From Bacteroidota bacterium (GTDB lineage Bacteria > Bacteroidota > Bacteroidia > J057), in the NCBI GenBank assembly GCA_963169475.1, contig CAUJFT010000303.1, forward strand, positions 1-13,534: a stretch of 13,534 nucleotides of DNA, in the 5' to 3' direction. Below, piece by piece: positions 6,944-12,961 of the stretch. Under the pieces are notes generated by a model, which was not told where the DNA came from, searched no databases, and saw only the letters and a program-made list of their open reading frames with translations. The position numbers and the translations under genes are program-made. The number at the start of each line of letters is the position of its first letter. Position 1 is the first letter of the stretch.

Positions 6944-7423
6944 CTAAAAGGTGGTGGTAAAAGAAGGAGTACTCCGACTTAGAATATAACTCTTCTTCTT
7001 CGCATACATATTTAAGTGAACTATATTATTCTGGGAATCAAATATTTCTGTCAAAACAGAATTTGTAAGTTGAAAATATCGAACCTCTTTAATGTTTCTT
7101 GCTTCTATAAATATCCATACGGCATCGTCTTCTTTTTCTTTGCCTACCCATTGCCATGATATAGGGATTTGGTTAATTGTAATCTTAAAATGACTTTTCA
7201 GGTATTGCTGAATCCATGTATCTGCCTCTTTGATTTCGGAAGGGGTGCAAAGATGGAGGGGTTTACCGTTCTGTTTTTCTAATGCTTTTTCTAAATCATC
7301 GATAAAAACTTTCATGGAGATTTCAAGTGACTCCGTTTCTGGTCGGTGGTCCACTTGGGTAATGCTCATATAAAAAGGATGAAGCCGGAGCGCGATAATT
7401 GCGAGTAAGTATAACCAATTCAT
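6944..7423 (-). CDS. DUF6702 family protein
   Basis: A 159-aa protein of the Bacteroidota-specific DUF6702 family, whose biochemical role is unknown. Residues 1-13 are hydrophobic (MNWLYLLAIIALR) and probably form a short export signal. The family signature follows: HPFYMSITQVDH (15-26), LEISMKVFIDDLEKALE, a central SWQWVGKEKEDDAVWIFIEA strand pair, and NSVLTEIFDSQNNIVHL near the C-terminus. The length is typical. The start could lie a few codons away, because the signal is short. It lies 71 bp downstream of the HAD phosphatase on the same strand and may be read through from it. The 3' end nearly touches the convergent glycosyltransferase. Confidence 0.75.
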   Translation of the reverse strand: MNWLYLLAIIALRLHPFYMSITQVDHRPETESLEISMKVFIDDLEKALEKQNGKPLHLCTPSEIKEADTWIQQYLKSHFKITINQIPISWQWVGKEKEDDAVWIFIEARNIKEVRYFQLTNSVLTEIFDSQNNIVHLNMYAKKKSYILSRSTPSFTTTF

Positions 7424-7494
7424 TGTACTTTTTTATATCCAATAAGACGCAGAAGCACCAATTTAGTTACAAAACAAAATGGCTACATATTTTT

Positions 7495-8136
7495 CTACCC
7501 GATATTTTTTTCAGCTAATTGGAGGAGTTGCGCTTTGAGTGCCTGCGGACTGTGTAGCAGAAAATCCGGTTCGGATAGCGCGAGCAAATCGGGGTGGTTA
7601 AAGCCCCAACTTACCGCGACGGAAGTTACCCCTGCTTTTTTTGCCGCCTCTATATCGCGAATTTCATCTCCTACCATACAAATCGCCGAAGCAGGTAAAT
7701 CCCTTTTGCGCATCACCTTCTGGATAACGGCAGACTTCCCAAACAAAAGCCCCGGACTATGAATTTCGGAAAAAACATTTATTTGGTATTTCTCTAAAAT
7801 ATACCGGACATTTGCAGCCGAGTTGCTTGTTAGCATTTGTAGTTCCACCCCGTATTGATGCAGGGCTTCAAGCGTTTCTTTCATTCCTTCAAACAAAGGA
7901 ACCGCTTCTCTCTTTTGTTGAAAAGATTTTCGCGCGTTAATCATGATTTCGGGAAGCTGACTCCACCGGATTCCCGTAGCCGCTAATAATTCCGGGATTC
8001 GCTTTGATTTCCATGCAATAAGTTGAGCTTTGTCTATGTGAAGGAGTCCATAATCACCGCCTATTTCTGCGATTACTTCTTCGGCTATCAAGAGAGAATC
8101 CGCAATAGTTCCATCAAAATCAAAAAATACAAGCAT
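7495..8136 (-). CDS. HAD superfamily phosphatase, phosphoglycolate phosphatase-like
   Basis: A 213-aa cytosolic haloacid dehalogenase-type phosphatase. Motif I is FDFDGTIADS, with nucleophile Asp6 and acid/base Asp8. Motif II is LTSNSA (Thr103/Ser104). Motif III is Lys134 in FGKSAVI. Motif IV is VGDEIRDIEAA, with Asp157 and Asp161. A helical cap (about 15-85) lies between motif I and motif II, as in the Gph/PGMB group. All catalytic residues are present. The substrate is not predictable beyond a small phosphorylated metabolite such as 2-phosphoglycolate or a sugar phosphate. It starts 6 bp after the stop of the DUF1801 gene, so the two are almost certainly co-transcribed. Confidence 0.9.
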   Translation of the reverse strand: MLVFFDFDGTIADSLLIAEEVIAEIGGDYGLLHIDKAQLIAWKSKRIPELLAATGIRWSQLPEIMINARKSFQQKREAVPLFEGMKETLEALHQYGVELQMLTSNSAANVRYILEKYQINVFSEIHSPGLLFGKSAVIQKVMRKRDLPASAICMVGDEIRDIEAAKKAGVTSVAVSWGFNHPDLLALSEPDFLLHSPQALKAQLLQLAEKNIG

Positions 8137-8142
8137 AGACTT

Positions 8143-8517
8143 TTATTTTTTTTGTGCTTCAAACTCTGCTTTTCTAAATTTTAAAATTGCTTCTACCAAG
8201 TCAAGTGGAAGCTGCTTATTAAGCGGTAATTGAATGGCTGATTTTGATATCTTCATTCCTTTTAAATCCTCTTCCAAGGCGTTTAGCATCGCCTCACTCC
8301 AAGGGCTTAAAATACTGATGTGTTTGGGGAAAGCACAATAATAAATCAAGTAATACCTATCTCCTAACTTGAAAGCCGGTGCTTGATAGCTGATTACCTC
8401 TTCGGCATTGGGTGCCACTTTTTGGACTAACTCCCGAATAGTCTGCATCCTTTCTACTACCTCACCCGCAAAAGCGTTATGGTATTCATCTATGGTTTTA
8501 TAGTTCGTTTTAGCCAT
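8143..8517 (-). CDS. DUF1801 domain protein (YdhG-like)
   Basis: A 124-aa single-domain protein of the DUF1801 (YdhG/YjdI-like) group, whose function is not established. Visible family motifs are TIDEYHNAF at the start, AEEVISYQAPAFK (38-50), YYLIYYCAFPKHISIL (55-70) and the C-terminal PLDLVEAILKFRKAEF. The length is normal for the family. It is the first gene of a probable minus-strand unit with the HAD phosphatase, 6 bp downstream. A consensus promoter lies 116 to 146 bp upstream of its start. Confidence 0.85.
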   Translation of the reverse strand: MAKTNYKTIDEYHNAFAGEVVERMQTIRELVQKVAPNAEEVISYQAPAFKLGDRYYLIYYCAFPKHISILSPWSEAMLNALEEDLKGMKISKSAIQLPLNKQLPLDLVEAILKFRKAEFEAQKK

Positions 8518-8632
8518 TGTATTTAAGTATTTTTTTAGTAATTAATTTTTAGACTAATCATTTACAGTTTTTAAAAATAAGTATATACTCCCTGCGAATG
8601 CAGCATTTAGCAACTGCCCTCATGCAATCCAA

Positions 8633-8663
8633 CAAAGGTATTAAAATTATGGAGTATTTCAAA
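8633..8663 (-). promoter_or_regulatory. Bacteroidota sigma-ABfr-type promoter for the DUF1801-HAD unit
   Basis: On the minus strand, TTTG (8663..8660) is followed after exactly 19 bp by TACCTTTG (8640..8633). This matches both the -33 and -7 consensus of Bacteroidota housekeeping promoters (TTTG and TAnnTTTG) without a mismatch. The start point would be near 8626 to 8629, leaving a leader of roughly 110 nt before the DUF1801 start at 8517. Confidence 0.7.
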
Positions 8664-8876
8664 CCCACTTTTTAAAAAGAATATTTTACAAATTACACTC
8701 TGCACACAGTATTAGACTATAATTGCTTTCATAATCCTATCATTATATGGCGATAAAGTAGCAATTAGACCATTCATTAAGACCAGATTCTACCCTGCAT
8801 ATATCACAAAAAGTATTGGGCAGCGTAAAAAGATAAGCATTATAAGGTAAAAATGATTGATTGATAATGAAAATGC

Positions 8877-8980
8877 TAAGTAGTTCTTAGTTCTTAATGA
8901 TGAGTCCTTAGTATTCACAAATAATTGTTTATCACTTTTTTAACTAAAAATAATATCATAAACTAATTTCAAATGAGTAC
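8877..8980 (+). repeat. Dispersed intergenic repeat, copy 3
   Basis: A 104-bp copy in the same orientation as the others. The first AGTTCTTAGT box is intact and the second reads AGTCCTTAGT. The arms GTTTAT and ATAAAC are kept. The central palindrome has one change (TTAACTAA), shared with copy 4. It has GATGAG and GAGTAC like copy 1. Weak similarity to copy 1 seems to run on past its right end. It lies 208 bp upstream of the chosen L,D-transpeptidase start. Confidence 0.9.
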
Positions 8981-9105
8981 TTAAAAGCTAATAACTTATA
9001 AATAATCACTCATAATTACTTATATATCCCTTAATCATTGGTTAGGTCTAACTAATAGTTTACAATCGTATTAATTCTACTAATCTTGAAAACCATGGTA
9101 TATCT

Positions 9106-9140
9106 TTTGTATGAATATTAAAAAAAATATACGATATTTG
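9106..9140 (+). promoter_or_regulatory. Possible promoter of the L,D-transpeptidase gene
   Basis: TTTG (9106..9109) and GATATTTG (9133..9140) are separated by 23 bp. The first base of the -7 box deviates from TAnnTTTG and the spacer is long, so this is a weak match. It would place the start point near 9147, which favours the ATG at 9188 over the one at 9161. Confidence 0.35.
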
Positions 9141-9187
9141 CAATAATTTAATGTGGCTTAATGTTTAATTTATTAGAATATAGGCTT

Positions 9188-10405
9188 ATGAAAGCTTTCA
9201 ACTTCTTCCCTGTTTTTGTTTTACTTTGTCTTATTTGCGGGCAGGTTTACGCACAAAATGATTTTGATGTAGAAAATCCCTCCACAGAGGATATATTTTT
9301 GTACGCTCAGGCTCAAAAAGGAGAAGCCTTCGCGCTGATTCCCAATGGGGAGACTCTGATGAGTTTGGAGAAGATAAAAAAGGGAAATACTACATGGCAT
9401 AAAGTAAAATGGGGGGAATATATAGGCTATGTAGAGGGAAAATATTTAGTGGAGTCTGCTGGTGTTCGTAAGGCTGTCGTAACTTATCAAGGCGTAAATA
9501 TCACCCGATTTGTCTTGATACATGCCACAGGTCCTACAGAAGGTTATTGTTATTTAATCTCGCTTGACCCTAAGAGCAAGCAGGTCAAGATAAAAAACCG
9601 ATTCAGGTGCAAATTTGGAATATCCGGTATTCAGAAACAAAAAGAGGGAGATAAAAAAACACCCTTGGGGCATTATTGCGTAACGTCTGAATCCGCTATT
9701 ACCAATGACCCTACGATAACTGATGATGACGAAATATACAATAAATTTGGAGGCTATAATATCCACCTAAATTATCCGAATCCGCATGATTCAAAAGACA
9801 AAAAGACAGGCGGCGGAATTTGTATTCATGGAGGATACAGCCGCCCTACAGAGGGCTGCGTAAGAATCATTGACGAGGGGCAAGAAGTCTCTACAAAAAA
9901 TATTGTTACGGTAGGAAATTTTGTTACAAAAGGAACTAATATCATCGTTACAAACACTATCCCTACCGCTTTTAAACAAAAAGCGAGCACCTTCTTGCAA
10001 CCGGAGAGCTATTCTTTTATCCAAGAGGTGTGTAGTAAAATACGCACACACGACGAATGGAAAACGGAAGTAGATAAATTTCTGAATCCTATTCCTAATT
10101 ATGGTCCTACAGGTCCCATAGAAAATCCTTTTGCGAGTAACTCCTCCGTATCTGCCCCTCTCTCCTCCCCTGCCCCAACCCCTCCTAAACCCGTTACCGA
10201 AACGGACGGCTTGACCTCTGGATATGTAAAAAGCTCCACCGGATACGCAAACCTAAGACAAAAACCCAATCAGGACGCAAAAATCCTTGAAAGAATCCCT
10301 ACTAATCAAAAAATCTCTTTTAAGAATAATGGTACATCATGGTGGGAAGTGGTCTCCGAACAAGGAAATAAAGGTTATATGCACAAGAGTTTAATCGTGA
10401 AGTAG
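9188..10405 (+). CDS. Secreted L,D-transpeptidase (YkuD domain) with SH3-like domains
   Basis: A 405-aa periplasmic or surface enzyme. I chose the ATG at 9188 because it begins a clean Sec signal peptide (MKAFNFFPVFVLLCLICGQVYA, probable cleavage after Ala22); the ATG at 9161 would only add nine polar residues in front. Residues about 38-92 look like a bacterial SH3-type domain (GEAFALIPNGETLMSLEKI ... WGEYIGYVEGKYL). The YkuD catalytic domain covers about 105-250. It has KTPLGHYCV and the active-site motif CIHGGYSRPTEGCVRI, with His214 and nucleophile Cys224. A Pro/Ser-rich linker (about 317-341) leads to a C-terminal SH3b domain (GYVKSSTGYANLRQKPN ... WWEVVSEQGNKGYMHKSLIVK). It would form or edit 3-3 peptidoglycan cross-links or anchor proteins to the wall. 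The M15 peptidase at 1403..2269 works on the same polymer, although the two genes are not linked in an operon. Confidence 0.9.
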   Translation: MKAFNFFPVFVLLCLICGQVYAQNDFDVENPSTEDIFLYAQAQKGEAFALIPNGETLMSLEKIKKGNTTWHKVKWGEYIGYVEGKYLVESAGVRKAVVTYQGVNITRFVLIHATGPTEGYCYLISLDPKSKQVKIKNRFRCKFGISGIQKQKEGDKKTPLGHYCVTSESAITNDPTITDDDEIYNKFGGYNIHLNYPNPHDSKDKKTGGGICIHGGYSRPTEGCVRIIDEGQEVSTKNIVTVGNFVTKGTNIIVTNTIPTAFKQKASTFLQPESYSFIQEVCSKIRTHDEWKTEVDKFLNPIPNYGPTGPIENPFASNSSVSAPLSSPAPTPPKPVTETDGLTSGYVKSSTGYANLRQKPNQDAKILERIPTNQKISFKNNGTSWWEVVSEQGNKGYMHKSLIVK

Positions 10406-10424
10406 CACGCTATGTTACAAAAAC

Positions 10425-10462
10425 CACCGTTGTCAATATTAGAAAGAAAATTGACAACGGTG
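10425..10462. terminator. Perfect 13-bp stem between convergent genes; intrinsic terminator mainly for the viperin gene
   Basis: CACCGTTGTCAAT (10425..10437) and ATTGACAACGGTG (10450..10462) pair without a mismatch around a 12-nt loop. On the minus strand the stem is followed at once by GGTTTTTG, a short U-run, so it works best as the terminator of the viperin-like gene, whose stop is 17 bp away. On the plus strand there is no U-run, but the stem follows the L,D-transpeptidase stop by about 20 bp and could end or protect that transcript too. Confidence 0.75.
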
Positions 10463-10479
10463 AAATAAAGTTGAAATTA

Positions 10480-11355
10480 TCACTGCCAGTTGTAGATTCC
10501 ACCCCTTTCATTAAATTTCTCAAAGCTATAGTGTACCGCTTTTAGGGCATCTTCCACCCCACACTCTAAGATGCTTTTACTATAAATATAAGTTGCGGTA
10601 GTATTATCAAAAAAACGGCCCGCAGGGTCAATCATTGCATACGAGCCTCTAATTTGTTCTATAGACTCCGGTACTATTGTAGTTACCGCTTTTAAGGACT
10701 CATGCAAAGTTAAAAAGTATTGGAACTCTTCGTTCGTTATGACAAACCTATCAATATTTTCATCATTTTGTCCTATAATGGGCAATGTTTCGAGTATTTT
10801 CCAGCGAATAGGCTTCCCATAGCGGATAATCTCACTCATATCTTCCTCGTAATTCATACGGTTTACAACCGTGTTTATCTTCATCTTGTATCCATAAAAA
10901 CGTATGTTATCTATAATGTTTTTATACGCGTCTAGGGTAATTGGCTTCTTCCCCGCTATTGCCCGCCCTATTTTCCGGTTAGCTTCTTCTTCAAGGCTAT
11001 CAATACTAATGGCAATCCAATCCAGATAATTTTTGTTTTCTCTTAGAAAACGTTCCGTCAGCCTTGTACCATTCGTAACAATCGTAGTTATCATTCCAGC
11101 CTCTTTGGCTAATCGGATTAAATCCTCTAACCAAGGGCACAACGTAGGCTCTCCTCCTGCAAAGGTAATTTTCTCAAATCCATAATTAGAAAGTATCTTT
11201 ACGACCTTTATCGCCTCCTCTTTGGGCAAATGCCCTTTCGGTAAGATTGTGTTTTTTACGTCTTGAAAAGTAGCAAAGCAAAATCCACACCTCATGTTGC
11301 ATGGCTCCCATAAATGATAATTTACAGAAGGAATGGTTTGTTTTTGTTTGTTCAT
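10480..11355 (-). CDS. Prokaryotic viperin (pVip), radical SAM antiviral nucleotide dehydratase
   Basis: A 291-aa radical SAM enzyme. The [4Fe-4S] motif CNMRCGFC gives Cys19, Cys23 and Cys26. The SAM-binding GGEP is at 67-70 in EKITFAGGEP, and TNGTRL at 94-99. Viperin-specific blocks run through the rest: SVNYHLWEPCN at the N-terminus, IAISIDSLEEEANRKIGR (114-131), KINTVVNRMNYEEDMSEII (159-177), IRWKILETLPIIGQN (183-197), RFVITNEEF, VPESIEQIRGSY (228-239), SKSILECGVEDAL and the terminal RGGIYNW. These line up with animal viperin from memory, including its INSVINRFNVEEDM, VRWKVF and RGGKYIW stretches. The N-terminal amphipathic helix of animal viperin is absent, as in bacterial forms. The family converts CTP, GTP or UTP to 3'-deoxy-3',4'-didehydro nucleotides that stop viral RNA synthesis. 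Which nucleotide is used here cannot be told. No nucleotide kinase is adjacent. Confidence 0.92.
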   Translation of the reverse strand: MNKQKQTIPSVNYHLWEPCNMRCGFCFATFQDVKNTILPKGHLPKEEAIKVVKILSNYGFEKITFAGGEPTLCPWLEDLIRLAKEAGMITTIVTNGTRLTERFLRENKNYLDWIAISIDSLEEEANRKIGRAIAGKKPITLDAYKNIIDNIRFYGYKMKINTVVNRMNYEEDMSEIIRYGKPIRWKILETLPIIGQNDENIDRFVITNEEFQYFLTLHESLKAVTTIVPESIEQIRGSYAMIDPAGRFFDNTTATYIYSKSILECGVEDALKAVHYSFEKFNERGGIYNWQ

Positions 11356-11410
11356 TCTTGAATGTTTTTAAGCGTTAATGTTATTTCATAAAAATTTAGA
11401 CAAAGTCATA

Positions 11411-11514
11411 TAAGTAGTTCTTAGTTTTTAATGATAAGTTCTTAGTCTTTACAAATAATTGTTTATCAGTTTTTTAACTAAAAGTTATATCATAAACTAA
11501 TTTCAAACCAGTAC
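11411..11514 (+). repeat. Dispersed intergenic repeat, copy 4
   Basis: A 104-bp copy in the same orientation as the other three, 55 bp upstream of the viperin start but inverted relative to that gene. Both AGTTCTTAGT boxes and the arms GTTTAT and ATAAAC are intact. The central segment has several changes (AAAAGTTATATC). It carries GATAAG and CCAGTAC, as in copy 2. Confidence 0.9.
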
Positions 11515-11583
11515 TTATTTCCAATTAAATATTAATTAGAATAAAAGGAGTATTCCCGAAACAAAAAAAGTGATTACACAAGG

Positions 11584-11621
11584 GGGTAATTGCCCTTCTT
11601 TTACAATGAGGGTAATTACCC
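11584..11621. promoter_or_regulatory. Paired 12-bp dyads, operator-like or terminator hairpin
   Basis: GGGTAATTGCCC (11584..11595) and the perfect palindrome GGGTAATTACCC (11610..11621) have starts 26 bp apart. Each is self-complementary or nearly so, as protein-binding operators are. They can also pair with each other as a 12-bp stem with one mismatch and a 14-nt loop, followed on the minus strand, about 11 bases later, by a run of seven T. That would make a terminator for the 104-aa gene, which ends at 11687. The GC-rich ends stand out in AT-rich surroundings. Confidence 0.5.
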
Positions 11622-11686
11622 TATAAGAAGCCTAAATATATCGCATAGTTATTCAACCCAAAAAGCAACTATACTAAATGGCTTTC

Positions 11687-12001
11687 TCACCACATTATCT
11701 TAAAATTAGCCTCTTTTTCTTTCTTGAAAAGATAATCCGGGTGGTCAGAGTAATACACTGTTTTTAGGATATTCTGATAAGTAATAATAACCAGACATTG
11801 AGTAGTATCGGAGGAAATCCCTTTTTTTAGTATAAAACCCGGAGTGATGATAACTACCGTTTTCTCATTTACCTTGTCGCAAATATAAGGGAGAATCTTA
11901 CGAAGGGTGCTATCATCAATCTTATGCTCCCACTGCCTTTGTAGGAAGTGGTCGGTTTTGAAAAACTGTAGAATTTGTTTTCTGTATCTGTTTAATCGCA
12001 T
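11687..12001 (-). CDS. Unrecognised small protein, 104 aa
   Basis: I do not recognise this gene. The 104-aa product starts with a basic, probably helical region (MRLNRYRKQILQFFKTDHFLQRQWE, 1-25) and continues with helices to about residue 40. It then has three beta-like hydrophobic stretches: TVVIITPGFIL (48-58), QCLVIITYQNI (68-78) and LKTVYYSD. This helix-then-strands layout is reminiscent of small toxin-like folds such as DUF4258 or RelE-type proteins, but no diagnostic residues support that. It lies on the same strand as the viperin gene (331 bp upstream of it) and as the DUF4145 gene (128 bp downstream of that). Two direct CCTTGATA repeats sit just upstream of its start. Confidence 0.55.
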   Translation of the reverse strand: MRLNRYRKQILQFFKTDHFLQRQWEHKIDDSTLRKILPYICDKVNEKTVVIITPGFILKKGISSDTTQCLVIITYQNILKTVYYSDHPDYLFKKEKEANFKIMW

Positions 12002-12129
12002 AGGTATAAATATTAGAGATAATAGATAATTTTTATATCAAGGTTTGCAAGGTTAGTAGGATTAGTTATCAAGGATTGTCTCATTACTTTTTTTGCAAAT
12101 CTATTTATGGTGAGTATAAATGAATGATT

Positions 12130-12618
12130 TTATTTTGAGTTATTTTTATTTTTTTCATCCATGTAGTTTATCGTTTTTACGGTAGCGAGTGCGGCGAGCG
12201 CAGCAGAGAAAAAGCCGATTGCCACTTTAACTAGTGTCTCGTCTTCTTGGGGTTTTTCTTTTTCAGTTTTGTACTGCCAATGGCAAATCATCAGCATATA
12301 ATCGTGGGCGAGCTTAGATTCTGCACGATAAACCGTTTCGTTATGCGCGCCTCTGTTTCCTATTTTACGAATAAAATGGAACTTTTCCTTCCATGTTTCC
12401 TCAATTTGGAGGTGGTCTATCCTATCGGCCATATTTCTTGTGTTTGGGAATTGCTCACATTGGTTCTCAATCATTTCCTTTACAATTATTTCACAAACCG
12501 ACCTGCAACGAATGGCTACGAGTTGGTTTTCTTCTTTTGAAAGGGCATCTTGTACTTGTGCTACTAATTTGTGCAACTCCGGTTTGTTTTTTAGAAAAGA
12601 GATGTTTGACATAATCAT
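12130..12618 (-). CDS. DUF4145 (HEPN-like) protein with C-terminal hydrophobic segment
   Basis: A 162-aa protein. Residues about 14-115 form an all-helical DUF4145 domain, a HEPN-clan fold common in restriction and other defence proteins. The signature is AIRCRSVCEIIVKEMIE (35-51) and FHFIRKIGNRGAHNE (80-94). The catalytic HEPN motif (Arg, 4 to 6 residues, His) is not met: the spacing from Arg84 to His92 is seven residues, as in DUF4145 members generally, so RNase activity is not assured. A charged linker (118-128) leads to a hydrophobic stretch VKVAIGFFSAALAALATV (130-147) that could be a single membrane anchor, then a short basic tail. Either Met1 or Met3 may be the true start. It is divergent from the HTH-SHOCT regulator. 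A TATATTTG box lies 23 bp upstream. Confidence 0.72.
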   Translation of the reverse strand: MIMSNISFLKNKPELHKLVAQVQDALSKEENQLVAIRCRSVCEIIVKEMIENQCEQFPNTRNMADRIDHLQIEETWKEKFHFIRKIGNRGAHNETVYRAESKLAHDYMLMICHWQYKTEKEKPQEDETLVKVAIGFFSAALAALATVKTINYMDEKNKNNSK

Positions 12619-12640
12619 TAAAATTTTGGCGGTTAAATGA

Positions 12641-12648
12641 CAAATATA
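12641..12648 (-). promoter_or_regulatory. -7 box TATATTTG for the DUF4145 gene
   Basis: TATATTTG read on the minus strand matches TAnnTTTG exactly and ends 23 bp before the start codon. No TTTG -33 box is seen at 19 to 21 bp, so in this AT-rich sequence the match may be chance. Confidence 0.35.
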
Positions 12649-12930
12649 TTATTAAAAACGTCATATTATATACATTTGTTTTATATTCTATATACTTTTG
12701 TTTACATTTTATTAAAATAATTAAACAACAAAACATAAGTACTTAATTATTAGAATATTAAAAATAAAACATATTTATGTAGTATTATTTTTTACACGAA
12801 ATATAATAAAAATGACACGAGTTTTCACTATAATTGTATATGTTTGTAAATATAATTATTGTTTTACGAATAATTGGTTACCTTTTTAAAAAAAAGTCAT
12901 CAAAAGGAATATAAATCAAAATATTTATAT

Positions 12931-12938
12931 TATATTTG
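12931..12938 (+). promoter_or_regulatory. -7 box TATATTTG for the HTH-SHOCT gene
   Basis: TATATTTG matches TAnnTTTG exactly and ends 23 bp before the ATG at 12962, mirroring the box in front of the divergent DUF4145 gene. A TTTG -33 box is lacking at the usual spacing. Confidence 0.35.
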
Positions 12939-12961
12939 TAAATTATTTATTTTTATCTCTA

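Larger units (their letters stand above)
8518..9187. other. 670-bp gene-free stretch between divergent genes
   Basis: No convincing gene was seen. It holds the leader and promoter of the minus-strand DUF1801 gene (8518..8663), then about 210 bp of AT-rich sequence with no recognised feature apart from a weak 7-bp inverted repeat (AATTGCT/AGCAATT). Repeat copy 3 (8877..8980) follows, then the plus-strand promoter region of the L,D-transpeptidase gene. Confidence 0.7.
11356..11686. other. 331-bp gene-free stretch upstream of the viperin gene
   Basis: No gene was seen. Reading in the direction of the viperin gene, it holds a paired 12-bp dyad (11621..11584), an A/T-run and repeat copy 4 (11514..11411), then about 55 bp of leader. 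TGACTTTG on the minus strand (11408..11401) is one mismatch from the TAnnTTTG box, but no TTTG is found at the right distance. The repeat occupies exactly the -33 side of that box. Confidence 0.6.
12619..12961. other. 343-bp extremely AT-rich divergent intergenic region
   Basis: No gene was seen. The stretch is almost entirely A and T, with long A/T runs. It carries a -7-like box near each end, TATATTTG, pointing outwards in both directions (12648..12641 minus and 12931..12938 plus). It looks like a divergent promoter region and would be expected to bend and to attract nucleoid or regulator proteins. Confidence 0.65.

Noticed and set aside
8720..8769. Inverted repeat AATTGCT/AGCAATT with a long loop
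   Set aside because: Only 7 bp of AT-biased stem around a loop of more than 30 nt, not followed by a U-run; too weak to call a terminator or RNA.
10480..11355. MoaA-like or peptide-maturase role for the radical SAM protein
   Set aside because: There is no C-terminal second cluster or SPASM cysteine motif, and the C-terminal half matches viperin-specific motifs instead.
108..11514. The four repeats as a CRISPR array
   Set aside because: The copies are about 104 bp long and 2.4 to 5.4 kb apart with genes between them; there is no repeat-spacer pattern and no cas gene.
12247..12736. Several ORFs of 66 to 97 codons on either strand over the DUF4145 gene
   Set aside because: They overlap a coherent DUF4145 coding frame, and their translations (FFFFSFVLP, HSLQVGL) look like shadow frames or AT-rich noise.
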